This document shows, piece after piece, positions 1 through 7,662 of a stretch of DNA of 10,676 nucleotides (position 1 is the first letter of the stretch; every line of letters begins with the position of its first letter). Source of the DNA: URNF01 sp045531495 (lineage in GTDB: Bacteria > Bacillota > Clostridia > Oscillospirales > Acutalibacteraceae); assembly GCA_045531495.1 (NCBI GenBank), contig JAZSED010000152.1:1-10676 (forward strand), read 5' to 3'. Below the pieces are notes generated by a model that saw nothing but the letters and a program-made list of their open reading frames with translations, did no database searches and was not told the origin of the DNA. The position numbers and the translations under genes were made by a program.

Positions 1-276
1 CCCACCCTCGGTGACCGCGTGATGGTTGGCGCTGGTGCTAAGGTGCTTGGTCCTATCCATATCGGTAATAATGTGCGCATTGCGGCAGGTGCTGTGGTGC
101 TGAATGATATTCCCGATAACTGCACGGCGGTGGGTATTCCCGCAAAGGTTGTGCGCCGTAACGGAGAAAAGGTGGAGGACCTTGACCAGATACACATTCC
201 CGACCCTGTGGCACAGGAGCTCGAACGTCTCAACGATGCGCTTGAGAGTTTAAAACGGCAAATTGAAAACATTTAA
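1..276 (+). CDS. cysE: Serine O-acetyltransferase, C-terminal part (5' truncated)
   Basis: This is the C-terminal end of serine O-acetyltransferase, a cytoplasmic enzyme that transfers an acetyl group from acetyl-CoA to L-serine, giving O-acetylserine for cysteine synthesis. The reading frame is open from base 1 and stops at TAA 274-276, so 91 residues are visible and the N-terminus lies upstream of the window. The visible part shows left-handed beta-helix hexapeptide repeats (VMVGAGAKVLG, IHIGNNVRIAAGAVVL) followed by the family's closing segment, DIPDNCTAVGIPAKVVRR. An acidic, Leu/Glu-rich helical tail of about 40 residues comes after that. The ATG at 25 and the GTG at 19 are internal codons, not starts. 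The gene sits 18 nt before cysS; cysE-cysS is a conserved Firmicutes pair, which supports cysE over other hexapeptide acyltransferases. Truncation at the window edge leaves the catalytic His region unseen. Confidence 0.88.
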   Translation, partial: PTLGDRVMVGAGAKVLGPIHIGNNVRIAAGAVVLNDIPDNCTAVGIPAKVVRRNGEKVEDLDQIHIPDPVAQELERLNDALESLKRQIENI

Positions 277-294
277 GTTTGGAGGATATTGACT

Positions 295-1698
295 ATGGGT
301 ATCAAACTGTTTAATACTATGACAAGACAAAAGGAAGACTTTGTTCCGATTGAAGAAGGCAAAGTGCGGCTGTATGCGTGCGGCCCTACCGTGTATAATT
401 TTATTCACATCGGTAACGCACGTCCGCTTTGTGTATTTGACGTACTGCGCCGCTATTTTGAATGGCGCGGTTTTGAGGTGAATTTTGTACAGAACTTTAC
501 CGATATCGACGATAAAATCATCCGTCGTGCCAATGAAGAGGGTACTACTTTCGACGTGGTTTCGGAAAAGTATATTGCGGAATTTGAAACCGATGCAAGG
601 GGCTTGGGCGTAAAGCCTGCAACCACCCATCCGCGTGCTACCGAAAACATCGACGAGATACAGAGCATCATTTCGGGGTTGATTGAAAAGGGCTATGCAT
701 ACGTTTCCGAAAACGGCGACGTGTACTTCCGCACCCGCAAGGATGCGGGATACGGTAAATTGTCCCATCAACCGATTGACGATTTGGAATCGGGTGCGCG
801 TATTGCGGTCGGTGAGCAGAAGGAAGACCCGCTGGATTTCGCACTGTGGAAAGCGGCGAAACCGGGTGAACCGTTCTGGCCTTCCCCGTGGAGTGACGGC
901 CGTCCCGGCTGGCATATTGAATGCTCTGCGATGGCGCGCCGTTATCTCGGTGAAACCATCGACATTCACGGCGGCGGACAGGATTTGATTTTCCCGCACC
1001 ACGAGAATGAAATTGCACAGAGCGAATGCTGTAACGGCGTACCGTTCGCGCGCTATTGGATGCATAACGGCTATATCAACGTGGACAACAAGAAAATGTC
1101 CAAATCGCTGGGCAATTTCTTTACCGTGCGTGACGTGGCGGCGACCTACGGCTATGAACCGATTCGCTTTTTCTTGATTTCTTCCTCTTATCGCAGTCCC
1201 ATTAACTATAACGCGGAAATCATTGAGCAGTCTGCGGCGGCACTCGACCGTCTGTATAACTGCAAAAACGGTTTGGCGTTCGCGGCCAAAAATGCACCTG
1301 CGGGCGAAGCGGATGCGGCGTTTTTGGAGAAGCTGGAAAGCAGACGCAATCAGTTTATCGTGGCTATGGACGATGACCTGAATACCGCTGACGGTATTGC
1401 CGCACTGTTTGAATTGGTGCGTGATATCAACCTGATGCTTGCACCCGCTACCGCTACTTTGGGGACGATTGAGGCGGCACAAAAGCTGTTTGGCGAGTTG
1501 TGTGATGTGCTGGGTCTGTTGTATTCCCGTGAAGAGGCAGGGGATGACGATGCGGAAATCGAAGCACTCATTGAAGCGCGCACCAACGCCCGCAAAGAGA
1601 AAAATTGGGCTGAAGCGGACCGCATCCGTGACGAACTCAAAGCGAGAAATATCATCCTCGAGGATACCCCTCAAGGTGTGAAATGGCATAGAGGATAA
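295..1698 (+). CDS. cysS: Cysteinyl-tRNA synthetase
   Basis: This is a class I aminoacyl-tRNA synthetase that attaches cysteine to tRNA-Cys in the cytoplasm. The 467-residue length is normal for the family. The Rossmann-fold signature HIGN is at residues 38-41 and KMSKS at 267-271. The zinc ligands expected for CysRS are all present: C29, C210, H235 and E239. The GGGQDLIFPHHENE stretch around 225-239 is characteristic of CysRS. A helical anticodon-binding C-terminal region follows. I chose ATG 295 because GGAGG at 281-285 lies 9 nt upstream; the in-frame TTG at 289 is only 3 nt from that site. The gene is downstream of cysE and 4 nt upstream of a PfkB-type kinase, so it is probably cotranscribed with both. 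No T-box leader is visible in the 18-nt gap before it. Confidence 0.97.
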   Translation: MGIKLFNTMTRQKEDFVPIEEGKVRLYACGPTVYNFIHIGNARPLCVFDVLRRYFEWRGFEVNFVQNFTDIDDKIIRRANEEGTTFDVVSEKYIAEFETDARGLGVKPATTHPRATENIDEIQSIISGLIEKGYAYVSENGDVYFRTRKDAGYGKLSHQPIDDLESGARIAVGEQKEDPLDFALWKAAKPGEPFWPSPWSDGRPGWHIECSAMARRYLGETIDIHGGGQDLIFPHHENEIAQSECCNGVPFARYWMHNGYINVDNKKMSKSLGNFFTVRDVAATYGYEPIRFFLISSSYRSPINYNAEIIEQSAAALDRLYNCKNGLAFAAKNAPAGEADAAFLEKLESRRNQFIVAMDDDLNTADGIAALFELVRDINLMLAPATATLGTIEAAQKLFGELCDVLGLLYSREEAGDDDAEIEALIEARTNARKEKNWAEADRIRDELKARNIILEDTPQGVKWHRG

Positions 1699-1702
1699 AG
1701 AA

Positions 1703-2623
1703 ATGGTATATACAGTTACTTTAAACCCGTCTATTGACGTTACCCTGTGGACCGATGATTTGGACAGAGACGCGGTCAACCACGTGCTGGATGAACGCCG
1801 CGAAGCGGGTGGTAAAGGCATTAACGTATCCCGTGTGTTGCGTTCTTTCGGTGTAGATAATCTTTGCGTTGCCTTGGCGGGAGAAGAGAATTTTTCGGAA
1901 TTTACCGAGTTCTTACAGCGCGCACAGCTGCGGTTTGAACTGATGCGGGTCGGCGGTGCGGTGCGTGAAAACCTCACCATCCGCTTTGCTGACCAGACCG
2001 TAAAGGTCAACCGCCGCGGTCAACCGTTATCCCTTATATTTGTCAGCACGCTGATGACTTATTTGGAAACCCACATACATACGGGGGATATTGTTGTGTT
2101 TGCGGGCAGTTTACCCGAAAATATGCGTGTGCAGGATTATATTGAACTGATGTTGGCGGCAAAAAATGCGGGTGCCAGAGTGGTGGTGGACAGCGACCGC
2201 TTGACGGTGGCTGATTACGAGCGGGTGCGTCCGTGGCTCATTAAACCCAATATCCACGAACTGCAACACATTGTCGGTGAAACGCTTACTGATCGCAAAG
2301 CAATTGATACCGCCGCGGCTACCTTGCGCAAAGCGGGTGTAGAAAACATATTGCTCACCCTGGGCGGTGACGGCATGCTGCTGTATAGTGAAAACGGTGT
2401 CATTCATGCTGCTGCACCACGCGTTGAGGTGAAATCCACCGTTGGCGCGGGGGATAGCGCTTTGGCAGGCTTTATTGTGGCGACCGAAAAGGGACAGGAT
2501 GCAACCGATTGTGTGCGTCTGGCGTGTGCCTGCGGCACAGCGTGCGCTATGCAGGACGGTACGGGTGTTGCAACCGCTGAAACAGCCCGGCCGTTGTTCT
2601 CTGAAATTGAGATAAAGGAGTAA
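1703..2623 (+). CDS. pfkB: PfkB-family sugar-phosphate kinase, 1-phosphofructokinase-like
   Basis: This is a 306-residue PfkB-superfamily kinase of the 1-phosphofructokinase/tagatose-6-phosphate kinase branch, cytoplasmic, which uses ATP to phosphorylate a sugar phosphate. The family marks are an N-terminal TLNPSIDVT segment, the GGKGINVS substrate-side glycine motif at residues 36-43, KPNIHEL near 190, TLGGDGMLL near 220, and the C-terminal anion-hole signature GAGDS at 248-252 with catalytic base D251. GAGG at 1691-1694 gives an 8-nt spacing to ATG 1703 and lies just before the cysS stop. No fructose PTS or FruR gene is nearby, so the usual fru-operon context is missing and the substrate is uncertain. 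The segment VNRRGQPLSL, where FruK proteins usually have a Gly-Pro turn, also looks divergent to me. The family call is firm; fructose 1-phosphate as substrate is a guess. Confidence 0.85.
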   Translation: MVYTVTLNPSIDVTLWTDDLDRDAVNHVLDERREAGGKGINVSRVLRSFGVDNLCVALAGEENFSEFTEFLQRAQLRFELMRVGGAVRENLTIRFADQTVKVNRRGQPLSLIFVSTLMTYLETHIHTGDIVVFAGSLPENMRVQDYIELMLAAKNAGARVVVDSDRLTVADYERVRPWLIKPNIHELQHIVGETLTDRKAIDTAAATLRKAGVENILLTLGGDGMLLYSENGVIHAAAPRVEVKSTVGAGDSALAGFIVATEKGQDATDCVRLACACGTACAMQDGTGVATAETARPLFSEIEIKE

Positions 2624-2628
2624 TTACT

Positions 2629-2850
2629 ATGTTTGGTGCAAAAGAAGTCATTACGTTCGGTGTGGAGGATATGCATTGTGCGCATTGTCAGGCGAAGGTC
2701 GTATCCGCGTTGAAAGCGGTAAAAGGTGTGAAGAAAGCAGATGTATCTTTGGAACAGAAAAGCGCTACCGTTACCGTGCGCGCGGGTAAGGTAGATGTTG
2801 AAACGCTGAAAAATGCTGTAAAAGAAGCAGGGTTTGGTGTCACCGAATGA
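2629..2850 (+). CDS. copZ: Heavy-metal-associated (HMA) copper chaperone, CopZ-like
   Basis: This is a 73-residue single-domain HMA protein. Such proteins bind Cu(I) through two cysteines and deliver it to the copper ATPase. The metal site is visible as M15-H-C17-A-H-C20, followed by the alternating beta-alpha-beta pattern of a ferredoxin-like fold (VVSALKAVKGVKKADV, then SATVTVRAGKVDVETLKNAVKEAGF). No signal peptide is seen, consistent with a cytosolic chaperone. The ribosome binding site AAAGGAG at 2614-2620 abuts the stop codon of the upstream kinase, and ATG 2629 follows 8 nt later. The last four bases overlap the start of copA (ATGA), which implies translational coupling and makes copper the likely metal. 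The His between the cysteines is slightly unusual but still fits the CxxC class. Confidence 0.93.
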   Translation: MFGAKEVITFGVEDMHCAHCQAKVVSALKAVKGVKKADVSLEQKSATVTVRAGKVDVETLKNAVKEAGFGVTE

Positions 2851-4991
2851 ACCAAACACAAAAGATAACGGTTTTGGTGGGCGGTATGTCCTGTGTGCGC
2901 TGTGCGGCGGCGGTGGAAAATGCTTTGAAAGACGTAGACGGCGTTATATCTGCCTCGGTCAGCTATACCGCGGGCAAAGCAAATATCGTCTGTGACCAAT
3001 CCGTGTCATTAAAAAAGATACACAAAACCATACAGCGCGCGGGGTATACCGTGGTGGAGGATAAAGAGACGTTCCACCGTAAGGAAATGCGGCAAAACGT
3101 TCTCTTGCTTATATTTTCTGCGGTGCTGTCCTTGCCGTTTGCGGTGATGATGGTGACGATGTTTGCAGCGCCGCATACGCCGCTGAATCATTTTCTGCAT
3201 AACGGATGGCTGCAGTTTGCGCTGGCGACCCCCGTGCAGTTTGTGGCGGGTTGGCGGTTTTATAAAGCGGCATTCTCCTCACTGAAAAACCGCAGTCCCG
3301 GTATGGATTTACTTGTAGCGACGGGTACAACCGCCACGTGGGGATACAGTACCTACGTGCTGTTGACAAGCGGCGGACACCTATACTTTGAAGGCGCCGC
3401 TATGGTGATTACCCTTGTGTTGCTCGGTAGGGTGTTGGAAACGCGTGCGCGTGCAAAAACCTCCGAAGCGATAATGCTGTTGTTGCAGTTGCAACCCCAT
3501 ACCGCTACTGTGTGGCGGAATGAACAATGGCAAGCGGTGTCTATAGAAGAAGTAGCGATGGGCGACCGCCTGCTGGTCAAGGCGGGGGAAACCGTTCCAA
3601 CCGACGGTGTGGTTGTTACAGGGGAGAGCCACATAGATGAATCCATGCTGACAGGCGAAAGTATGCCGATTGCCAAGACCGTGGGAGATACGGTGGCAGG
3701 CGGTACGGTTAACGGCGAAGGCGTATTGGAAATGCGGGCTGCGGCGGTGGGAGATGCCACCGTCTTGGCGGGCATTATCCGTATGGTGGAAACTGCGCAA
3801 TCTTCTAAAGCACCCGTACAACGTTTGGCAGACAAGATTGCCGCTTACTTTGTACCTGCGGTGGCGGCGATAGCGCTCGTTACCTTGGGCGGCTGGTTGC
3901 TTGCCGGTGCGGGCGTTGAAACCGCCTTGCAAAATGCGGTTTCGGTATTGGTGATTGCGTGCCCCTGCTCTTTGGGATTGGCTACCCCGACAGCGCTGAT
4001 GGTCGGTATGGGTCGCGGTGCGAGAATGGGCATTTTGCTGAAAAGTGCCCAAACGCTCGAAACGGCTTGCCGTTTAGATACAGTACTACTAGATAAAACG
4101 GGTACGGTAACCGAGGGTAAGCCGAAGGTGACCGACGTGAAAACGGTCACTGATATAGCGGATACCGTGCTGATAGGTCTTGCCGCAGCGGTGGAAACCT
4201 ATGCACAGCATCCGTTAGCACGCGCTGTTTGCGATAGCTTTACCGACGTGTTGCCTCAGGCAGAAAATGTCGAGACGGTGGTCGGTAACGGTGTGACGGG
4301 CGTGTTAAACGGCAGAACGGTGCGGGTCGGTAAAGCAGATTTTGTATCGGACAAGCCATTTACGGATGCTAATTGGGCAGAAGACAGACGCCGAGAAGGC
4401 AAAACGGTGGTGTTTATATCGGTAGACGGCATGCCAATGGGTATGCTGGCGATTGCCGACCCCGTACATCCCGCATCCGCACCCGCGGTCGCGGATTTGA
4501 AAGCACTTGGCATTCAAACGGTGATGCTCACGGGTGACCGTAGGGCGACCGCAGAGGCGGTGGCAAAAGCGGCGGGCATAGATACGGTGGTAGCCGAGGT
4601 GTTACCTGACCAGAAAGCTGACGCGGTGATGCAATACCGCGAAAACGGTAAAGCGGTTGGTATGGTGGGTGACGGTATCAATGATGCACCCGCCTTGGCG
4701 GCGGCTTTGGTCGGCTTTGCGATGGGCAACGGCACCGCCGTGGCAATGGAGACGGGGGACGTGGTGTTGGTCGGCGGGTCCCTTGTTGCTCTGCCGCGTG
4801 CTATACGTTTGTCCAAAGCCACTATGCGAAAAATCAAGCAAAATCTCTTTTGGGCGTTCTTTTATAACGTCATAGGCATACCGCTTGCGGCATTTGGTCT
4901 CTTAACGCCTGTTATCGCAGGTGCGGCTATGGCTTTGAGTTCGGTAACGGTGGTTGCCAACTCGCTTTTACTGAAAAAATCAAAATTATGA
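2847..4991 (+). CDS. copA: Cu(I)-exporting P1B-type ATPase
   Basis: This is a 714-residue inner-membrane heavy-metal P-type ATPase that pumps Cu(I) out of the cytosol using ATP. In order it shows: one N-terminal HMA domain with GGMSCVRC (C16, C19); transmembrane helices from about residue 85; the actuator-domain TGES at 269-272; the ion-binding CPC at 372-374; the phosphorylation site DKTGT starting at D416; the nucleotide-binding HP dipeptide at H455-P456; and the hinge GDGINDAP at 608-615. Near the C-terminus, YN in FFYNVIG and the MALSS helix match the P1B-1 (copper/silver) subgroup, which favours Cu(I) over Zn/Cd. Its start overlaps the copZ stop by 4 nt. Many family members have two HMA domains; here the separate CopZ may make up for the second. 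No copY or csoR regulator is in the window. Confidence 0.96.
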   Translation: MNQTQKITVLVGGMSCVRCAAAVENALKDVDGVISASVSYTAGKANIVCDQSVSLKKIHKTIQRAGYTVVEDKETFHRKEMRQNVLLLIFSAVLSLPFAVMMVTMFAAPHTPLNHFLHNGWLQFALATPVQFVAGWRFYKAAFSSLKNRSPGMDLLVATGTTATWGYSTYVLLTSGGHLYFEGAAMVITLVLLGRVLETRARAKTSEAIMLLLQLQPHTATVWRNEQWQAVSIEEVAMGDRLLVKAGETVPTDGVVVTGESHIDESMLTGESMPIAKTVGDTVAGGTVNGEGVLEMRAAAVGDATVLAGIIRMVETAQSSKAPVQRLADKIAAYFVPAVAAIALVTLGGWLLAGAGVETALQNAVSVLVIACPCSLGLATPTALMVGMGRGARMGILLKSAQTLETACRLDTVLLDKTGTVTEGKPKVTDVKTVTDIADTVLIGLAAAVETYAQHPLARAVCDSFTDVLPQAENVETVVGNGVTGVLNGRTVRVGKADFVSDKPFTDANWAEDRRREGKTVVFISVDGMPMGMLAIADPVHPASAPAVADLKALGIQTVMLTGDRRATAEAVAKAAGIDTVVAEVLPDQKADAVMQYRENGKAVGMVGDGINDAPALAAALVGFAMGNGTAVAMETGDVVLVGGSLVALPRAIRLSKATMRKIKQNLFWAFFYNVIGIPLAAFGLLTPVIAGAAMALSSVTVVANSLLLKKSKL

Positions 4992-4992
4992 T

Positions 4993-5027
4993 AAAAATGT
5001 GGGTTGAACGACCCACATTTTTTATTT
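4993..5027 (+). terminator. Rho-independent terminator after copA
   Basis: A perfect 12-bp stem (4993-5004 with 5011-5022) closes a 6-nt loop, and its 3' arm merges into a T-rich tract interrupted by a single A. It begins 1 nt after the copA stop codon. It is the first terminator seen after cysE, so it probably ends the cysE-cysS-pfkB-copZ-copA transcript. The A-rich 5' side makes it partly bidirectional in shape, but no gene converges on it. Confidence 0.93.
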
Positions 5028-5065
5028 TCATCCATTTTCCTCGTAAATACGTGTAAAAACGCACC

Positions 5066-5104
5066 TTGAATGCGACAAAAATGTCTCTTAAAGTTCGGTA
5101 TACT
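5066..5104 (+). promoter_or_regulatory. Probable spoIIE promoter with long spacer and Spo0A-box-like site
   Basis: The -10 hexamer TATACT is at 5099-5104. No good -35 lies at 17 bp. The best hexamer, GCGACA (5072-5077, four of six matches to TTGACA), is 21 bp away. It lies within AATGCGACAAA (5069-5079), which matches 8 of 11 positions of the Spo0A box in its TTTTCGACAAA orientation. A short inverted repeat, GACA-AAAA-TGTC (5074-5085), also sits here. Bacillus subtilis spoIIE and spoIIG have sigma-A promoters with spacers of about 21-22 bp that need phosphorylated Spo0A. The same layout is inferred here from sequence alone. Confidence 0.6.
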
Positions 5105-5130
5105 AAAACCACTATAAAACGGTGGTGAGG

Positions 5131-7464
5131 ATGTTGAAGGAAAAGGTGTTGGCGGGTGTTGGTGTGGAAACTTCCGCCGAAAAGGAAAAACACACAGGAC
5201 TCGGTACGATGCGGATTGTAACGGTACTTTCATTTGTGCTGTTAGGGCTTGTATTGCCGCGCGGCAACATTTACGGTGTGGCTGCACCGTTTGGGGTCAG
5301 CCTTGTGACCGCGGTGGACGGCGTCGGGTCTATGCTGGTGTACATAGCGGCTCTGGTGGGGTATTTGTTGACAGGGGAGTTGTCTTTTCCCGTACGGTAT
5401 ATGGCGGCGGTAATGGTGGCGGGTGCTGTACAATGGACCTGCGGTGTGCTGCCGAATGTACGACACAACAAACTGTTTGCACCGCTTCTTGCGTGCGGCG
5501 CTACGTGGGCGAGCGGTTTTTTGATGGGCGGCGCGGCCGGCTTTCTCGGTGTGTTGCTTACCCTGGCGGAAGGCATTACGGCGGGCGGTTTTGCTTACTT
5601 TTTCAGAGAAGCGTTTTTGTTTCTTGTAAAAACCCGCCGTCGTACGAGTATGACCTTGCCCGAACAAACGGGGTTTGTGCTGATAGGCGCTGCTACGCTG
5701 TTAGCGGTGTTTCCTTTGGAATATTTTTATATATCCGTCGGCAGAATCGTGGCGGGCCTTTTGATACTGCTGTTTGCACGTGCAGGACGTGAGCAGAGCG
5801 GCGGCGCCGCGGGAACAATACTTGGTGTAGCGCTGATGCTGGCTATGCCTGACCGTCCGTATGCGGCTTTGGGGTTTGCATTCGGCGGTTTGTTGGCAGG
5901 TGTGTTCTCCCGTTACGGACGGTTTGCCGTTGCGGGTGTGTATTTGATTGCTAACGTATTGCTGTGCCTTACCTCTGTGGCAGATTTGCAGGCGGCGGCG
6001 TGCATTTATGAGGCGGTAGCGGTTTGTATAGTGTTCACATTGTTACCGCGGTCGCTTGATAAACTGTTGCGTCGATTTTTAGCGAACGGGCAACAACTGC
6101 CTGCCGTAGAAGGCTTGCGCCGTTCTATGACAATGAAGTTGGACGTGGCGGCTACGGCAATGCAGGAGGTAGCGGATACGGTGGATGCGGTGTCCGAGAA
6201 GCTGTCGCGCTACGGTGCACCGGATATTAACGCAGTGTATCGCCGTATGGAAGATACTGTTTGCAAAACCTGCAGTTTATATGCGGTGTGTTGGGATACG
6301 CAGGCAGGGGAGACGTTGCATACCTTGCAACAGCTTACGCCGCTTTTGCGGGAAAAGGGTAAGGTGTTCACAGATGATTTTTCCGGCACCTTCAGCCGTA
6401 CCTGCCGCCGCCCGTATGATGTGGCACATGAAATCAATAACGAATATGACCGCTTTTTGGAGAGAGAAAGCGCGTGGGCGCGCCTTAGTGAAGTGCGTGC
6501 GGTGGTGACCGCGCAGTTTAAAGAAACAGGGGACCTGTTATGTGAAATCGGAGAGCAGTTTGAAGGGGAGCAGCGCGTAGATACCGAAACGGCAAACAGG
6601 GTGGTTTCGGTCTGTGAAGATTTCGGTATGCCGGTGGAGGAGGCGGTGTGCCTTGTTAGCCGAGAGGACCGCCTGACGGTGGAGATTTTGGCGGAAGACG
6701 TGGGTGTGTGCACGGATGGCGGGCGTTGGTTTCAGGAAATGGAAATTTGCTGCGGCAGAGATTTCGCACCGCCTGCTATGTTGGAAATACAAGGAAGGGT
6801 GCGTATCACCTTGACTGAAAAGCCGCGGTATCGCGTGAAAATAGGCGTAGCACAGCACACCTGCACAGGTGAAAAGCTCATCGGCGACGTATGTGAACAG
6901 TACCAAGACAGCGGACGAGCAGTGTTTATATTGAGTGACGGTATGGGAAGCGGCGGGCGAGCGGCAGTAGACGGTGCGTTGGCGGCGGGTATTTCCGCAA
7001 AGCTGCTTCGTGCGGGTTTTGCGCCTGATACAGTGCTGAAAACGGTGAATACCGCGCTGCTTGCTAAGTCGGGAGATGAAACGCTCACCACGCTGGATAT
7101 TATGGAGACGGATTTGTTTACGGGAAAGGTAACCTTGTATAAAGCGGGTGCGGTCACGTCCTTGCTTAAGAGCGGGGGACGCGTTTCCCGTATGGAAGCA
7201 CCGTCGCTTCCTGTGGGTATCCTGAGGGATACGGGATTTGAGACGGTGAAAGACACCTTGAAAGCGGGGGATACCCTTGTGATGATGAGCGACGGTATGT
7301 TGGCAGATGGTGTTGCCTGGATAGAGGAATATTTAAAAAACAGCAATATGTCGGCTGAAAAGATGGCAAACGCTTTGCTGGAAAACGCGCTGGCAAAACA
7401 GAGGGACGCCGTGAGAATTGATGATATGACGGTGGCGGTCATTTGTGTAAGAGAAGCGGTTTGA
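5131..7464 (+). CDS. spoIIE: Stage II sporulation protein E (membrane PP2C-type phosphatase)
   Basis: SpoIIE is a membrane phosphatase that dephosphorylates the anti-anti-sigma factor SpoIIAA, activating sigma-F in the forespore, and it also takes part in asymmetric septation. This 777-residue protein compares with 827 in B. subtilis. Residues about 25-310 contain roughly ten hydrophobic segments. A linker carries C378-x2-C381-x5-C387-W388, a cluster I recall as common in SpoIIE. The C-terminal PP2C/SpoIIE domain has LSDGMGSGG with D603 (matching the metal-binding D610 of B. subtilis), MMSDGM with D721, and a terminal DDMTV at D764-D765. I chose ATG 5131 because GGTGA at 5124-5128 matches the 3' part of the extended Shine-Dalgarno; upstream in-frame GTG codons at 5122 and 5125 are alternatives. 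It stands alone between a terminator and a tRNA gene, without the tilS/hpt/ftsH neighbours often found downstream in other Firmicutes. Confidence 0.95.
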   Translation: MLKEKVLAGVGVETSAEKEKHTGLGTMRIVTVLSFVLLGLVLPRGNIYGVAAPFGVSLVTAVDGVGSMLVYIAALVGYLLTGELSFPVRYMAAVMVAGAVQWTCGVLPNVRHNKLFAPLLACGATWASGFLMGGAAGFLGVLLTLAEGITAGGFAYFFREAFLFLVKTRRRTSMTLPEQTGFVLIGAATLLAVFPLEYFYISVGRIVAGLLILLFARAGREQSGGAAGTILGVALMLAMPDRPYAALGFAFGGLLAGVFSRYGRFAVAGVYLIANVLLCLTSVADLQAAACIYEAVAVCIVFTLLPRSLDKLLRRFLANGQQLPAVEGLRRSMTMKLDVAATAMQEVADTVDAVSEKLSRYGAPDINAVYRRMEDTVCKTCSLYAVCWDTQAGETLHTLQQLTPLLREKGKVFTDDFSGTFSRTCRRPYDVAHEINNEYDRFLERESAWARLSEVRAVVTAQFKETGDLLCEIGEQFEGEQRVDTETANRVVSVCEDFGMPVEEAVCLVSREDRLTVEILAEDVGVCTDGGRWFQEMEICCGRDFAPPAMLEIQGRVRITLTEKPRYRVKIGVAQHTCTGEKLIGDVCEQYQDSGRAVFILSDGMGSGGRAAVDGALAAGISAKLLRAGFAPDTVLKTVNTALLAKSGDETLTTLDIMETDLFTGKVTLYKAGAVTSLLKSGGRVSRMEAPSLPVGILRDTGFETVKDTLKAGDTLVMMSDGMLADGVAWIEEYLKNSNMSAEKMANALLENALAKQRDAVRIDDMTVAVICVREAV

Positions 7465-7477
7465 ACGGTAAAACAAA

Positions 7478-7502
7478 AAAATTTTCAAAATATGAAAATT
7501 TT
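7478..7502 (+). terminator. AT-rich inverted repeat after spoIIE, weak terminator or UP-like element
   Basis: AAAATTTTCA (7478-7487) and TGAAAATTTT (7493-7502) form a perfect 10-bp inverted repeat around a 5-nt loop, 14 bp after the spoIIE stop. The stem is almost all A/T and is not followed by a T tract, so it would be a weak terminator. It ends 2 bp before the -35 of the tRNA-Lys promoter, where A/T-rich tracts act as UP elements that contact the RNA polymerase alpha subunit. Either role, or both, is possible. Confidence 0.45.
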
Positions 7503-7504
7503 AC

Positions 7505-7533
7505 TTGACAAGTATGGTTCGTTTGGGTATAAT
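7505..7533 (+). promoter_or_regulatory. Consensus sigma-A promoter of tRNA-Lys
   Basis: A perfect -35 TTGACA (7505-7510) and a perfect -10 TATAAT (7528-7533) are separated by exactly 17 bp. The start site would fall near 7540, about 10 nt before the mature tRNA 5' end. A fully consensus promoter fits the high output expected of a stand-alone tRNA gene. Confidence 0.95.
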
Positions 7534-7549
7534 AAGCAAGCGCTGAAAC

Positions 7550-7625
7550 GAACCATTAGCTCAGCCGGCAGAGCACCTGACTTTTAATCAGGGTGTCCGG
7601 AGTTCGAATCTCCGATGGTTCACCA
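7550..7625 (+). tRNA. tRNA-Lys, anticodon TTT
   Basis: The sequence folds into a complete cloverleaf of 76 nt including an encoded CCA (7623-7625). The acceptor stem pairs GAACCAT with ATGGTTC. The D arm has a GCTC/GAGC stem. The anticodon stem CCTGA/TCAGG closes the loop CTTTTAA, giving anticodon TTT, which reads AAA and AAG lysine codons. The variable loop is GTGTC, and the T arm is CGGAG-TTCGAAT-CTCCG. It is a single gene with its own promoter and terminator. The last part of the T arm and acceptor stem (7604-7621) is copied twice more downstream. Confidence 0.98.
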
Positions 7626-7662
7626 AAAATAACCGATGCCTTTTGGCATCGGTTATTTTTTT
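7625..7662 (+). terminator. Rho-independent terminator of tRNA-Lys
   Basis: A 16-bp perfect stem (7625-7640 with 7645-7660), TTTT loop and T run form a strong intrinsic terminator immediately at the encoded CCA. Its right half (7638 onward) is the left end of the 151-bp repeat. The second repeat copy therefore carries only the 3' arm, which has just a GCC/GGC 3-bp stem and should not terminate well. Confidence 0.95.

Noticed and set aside
277..294. T-box riboswitch before cysS
   Set aside because: Only 18 nt separate cysE from cysS and no T-box or terminator/antiterminator fits. Any such leader would lie upstream of the cysE start, outside the window.
250..2010. A 586-codon open frame on the minus strand opposite cysS and the start of pfkB
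   Set aside because: It lies fully antisense to two firmly identified genes, shows no domain I recognise, and is explained by the codon composition of the opposite strand.
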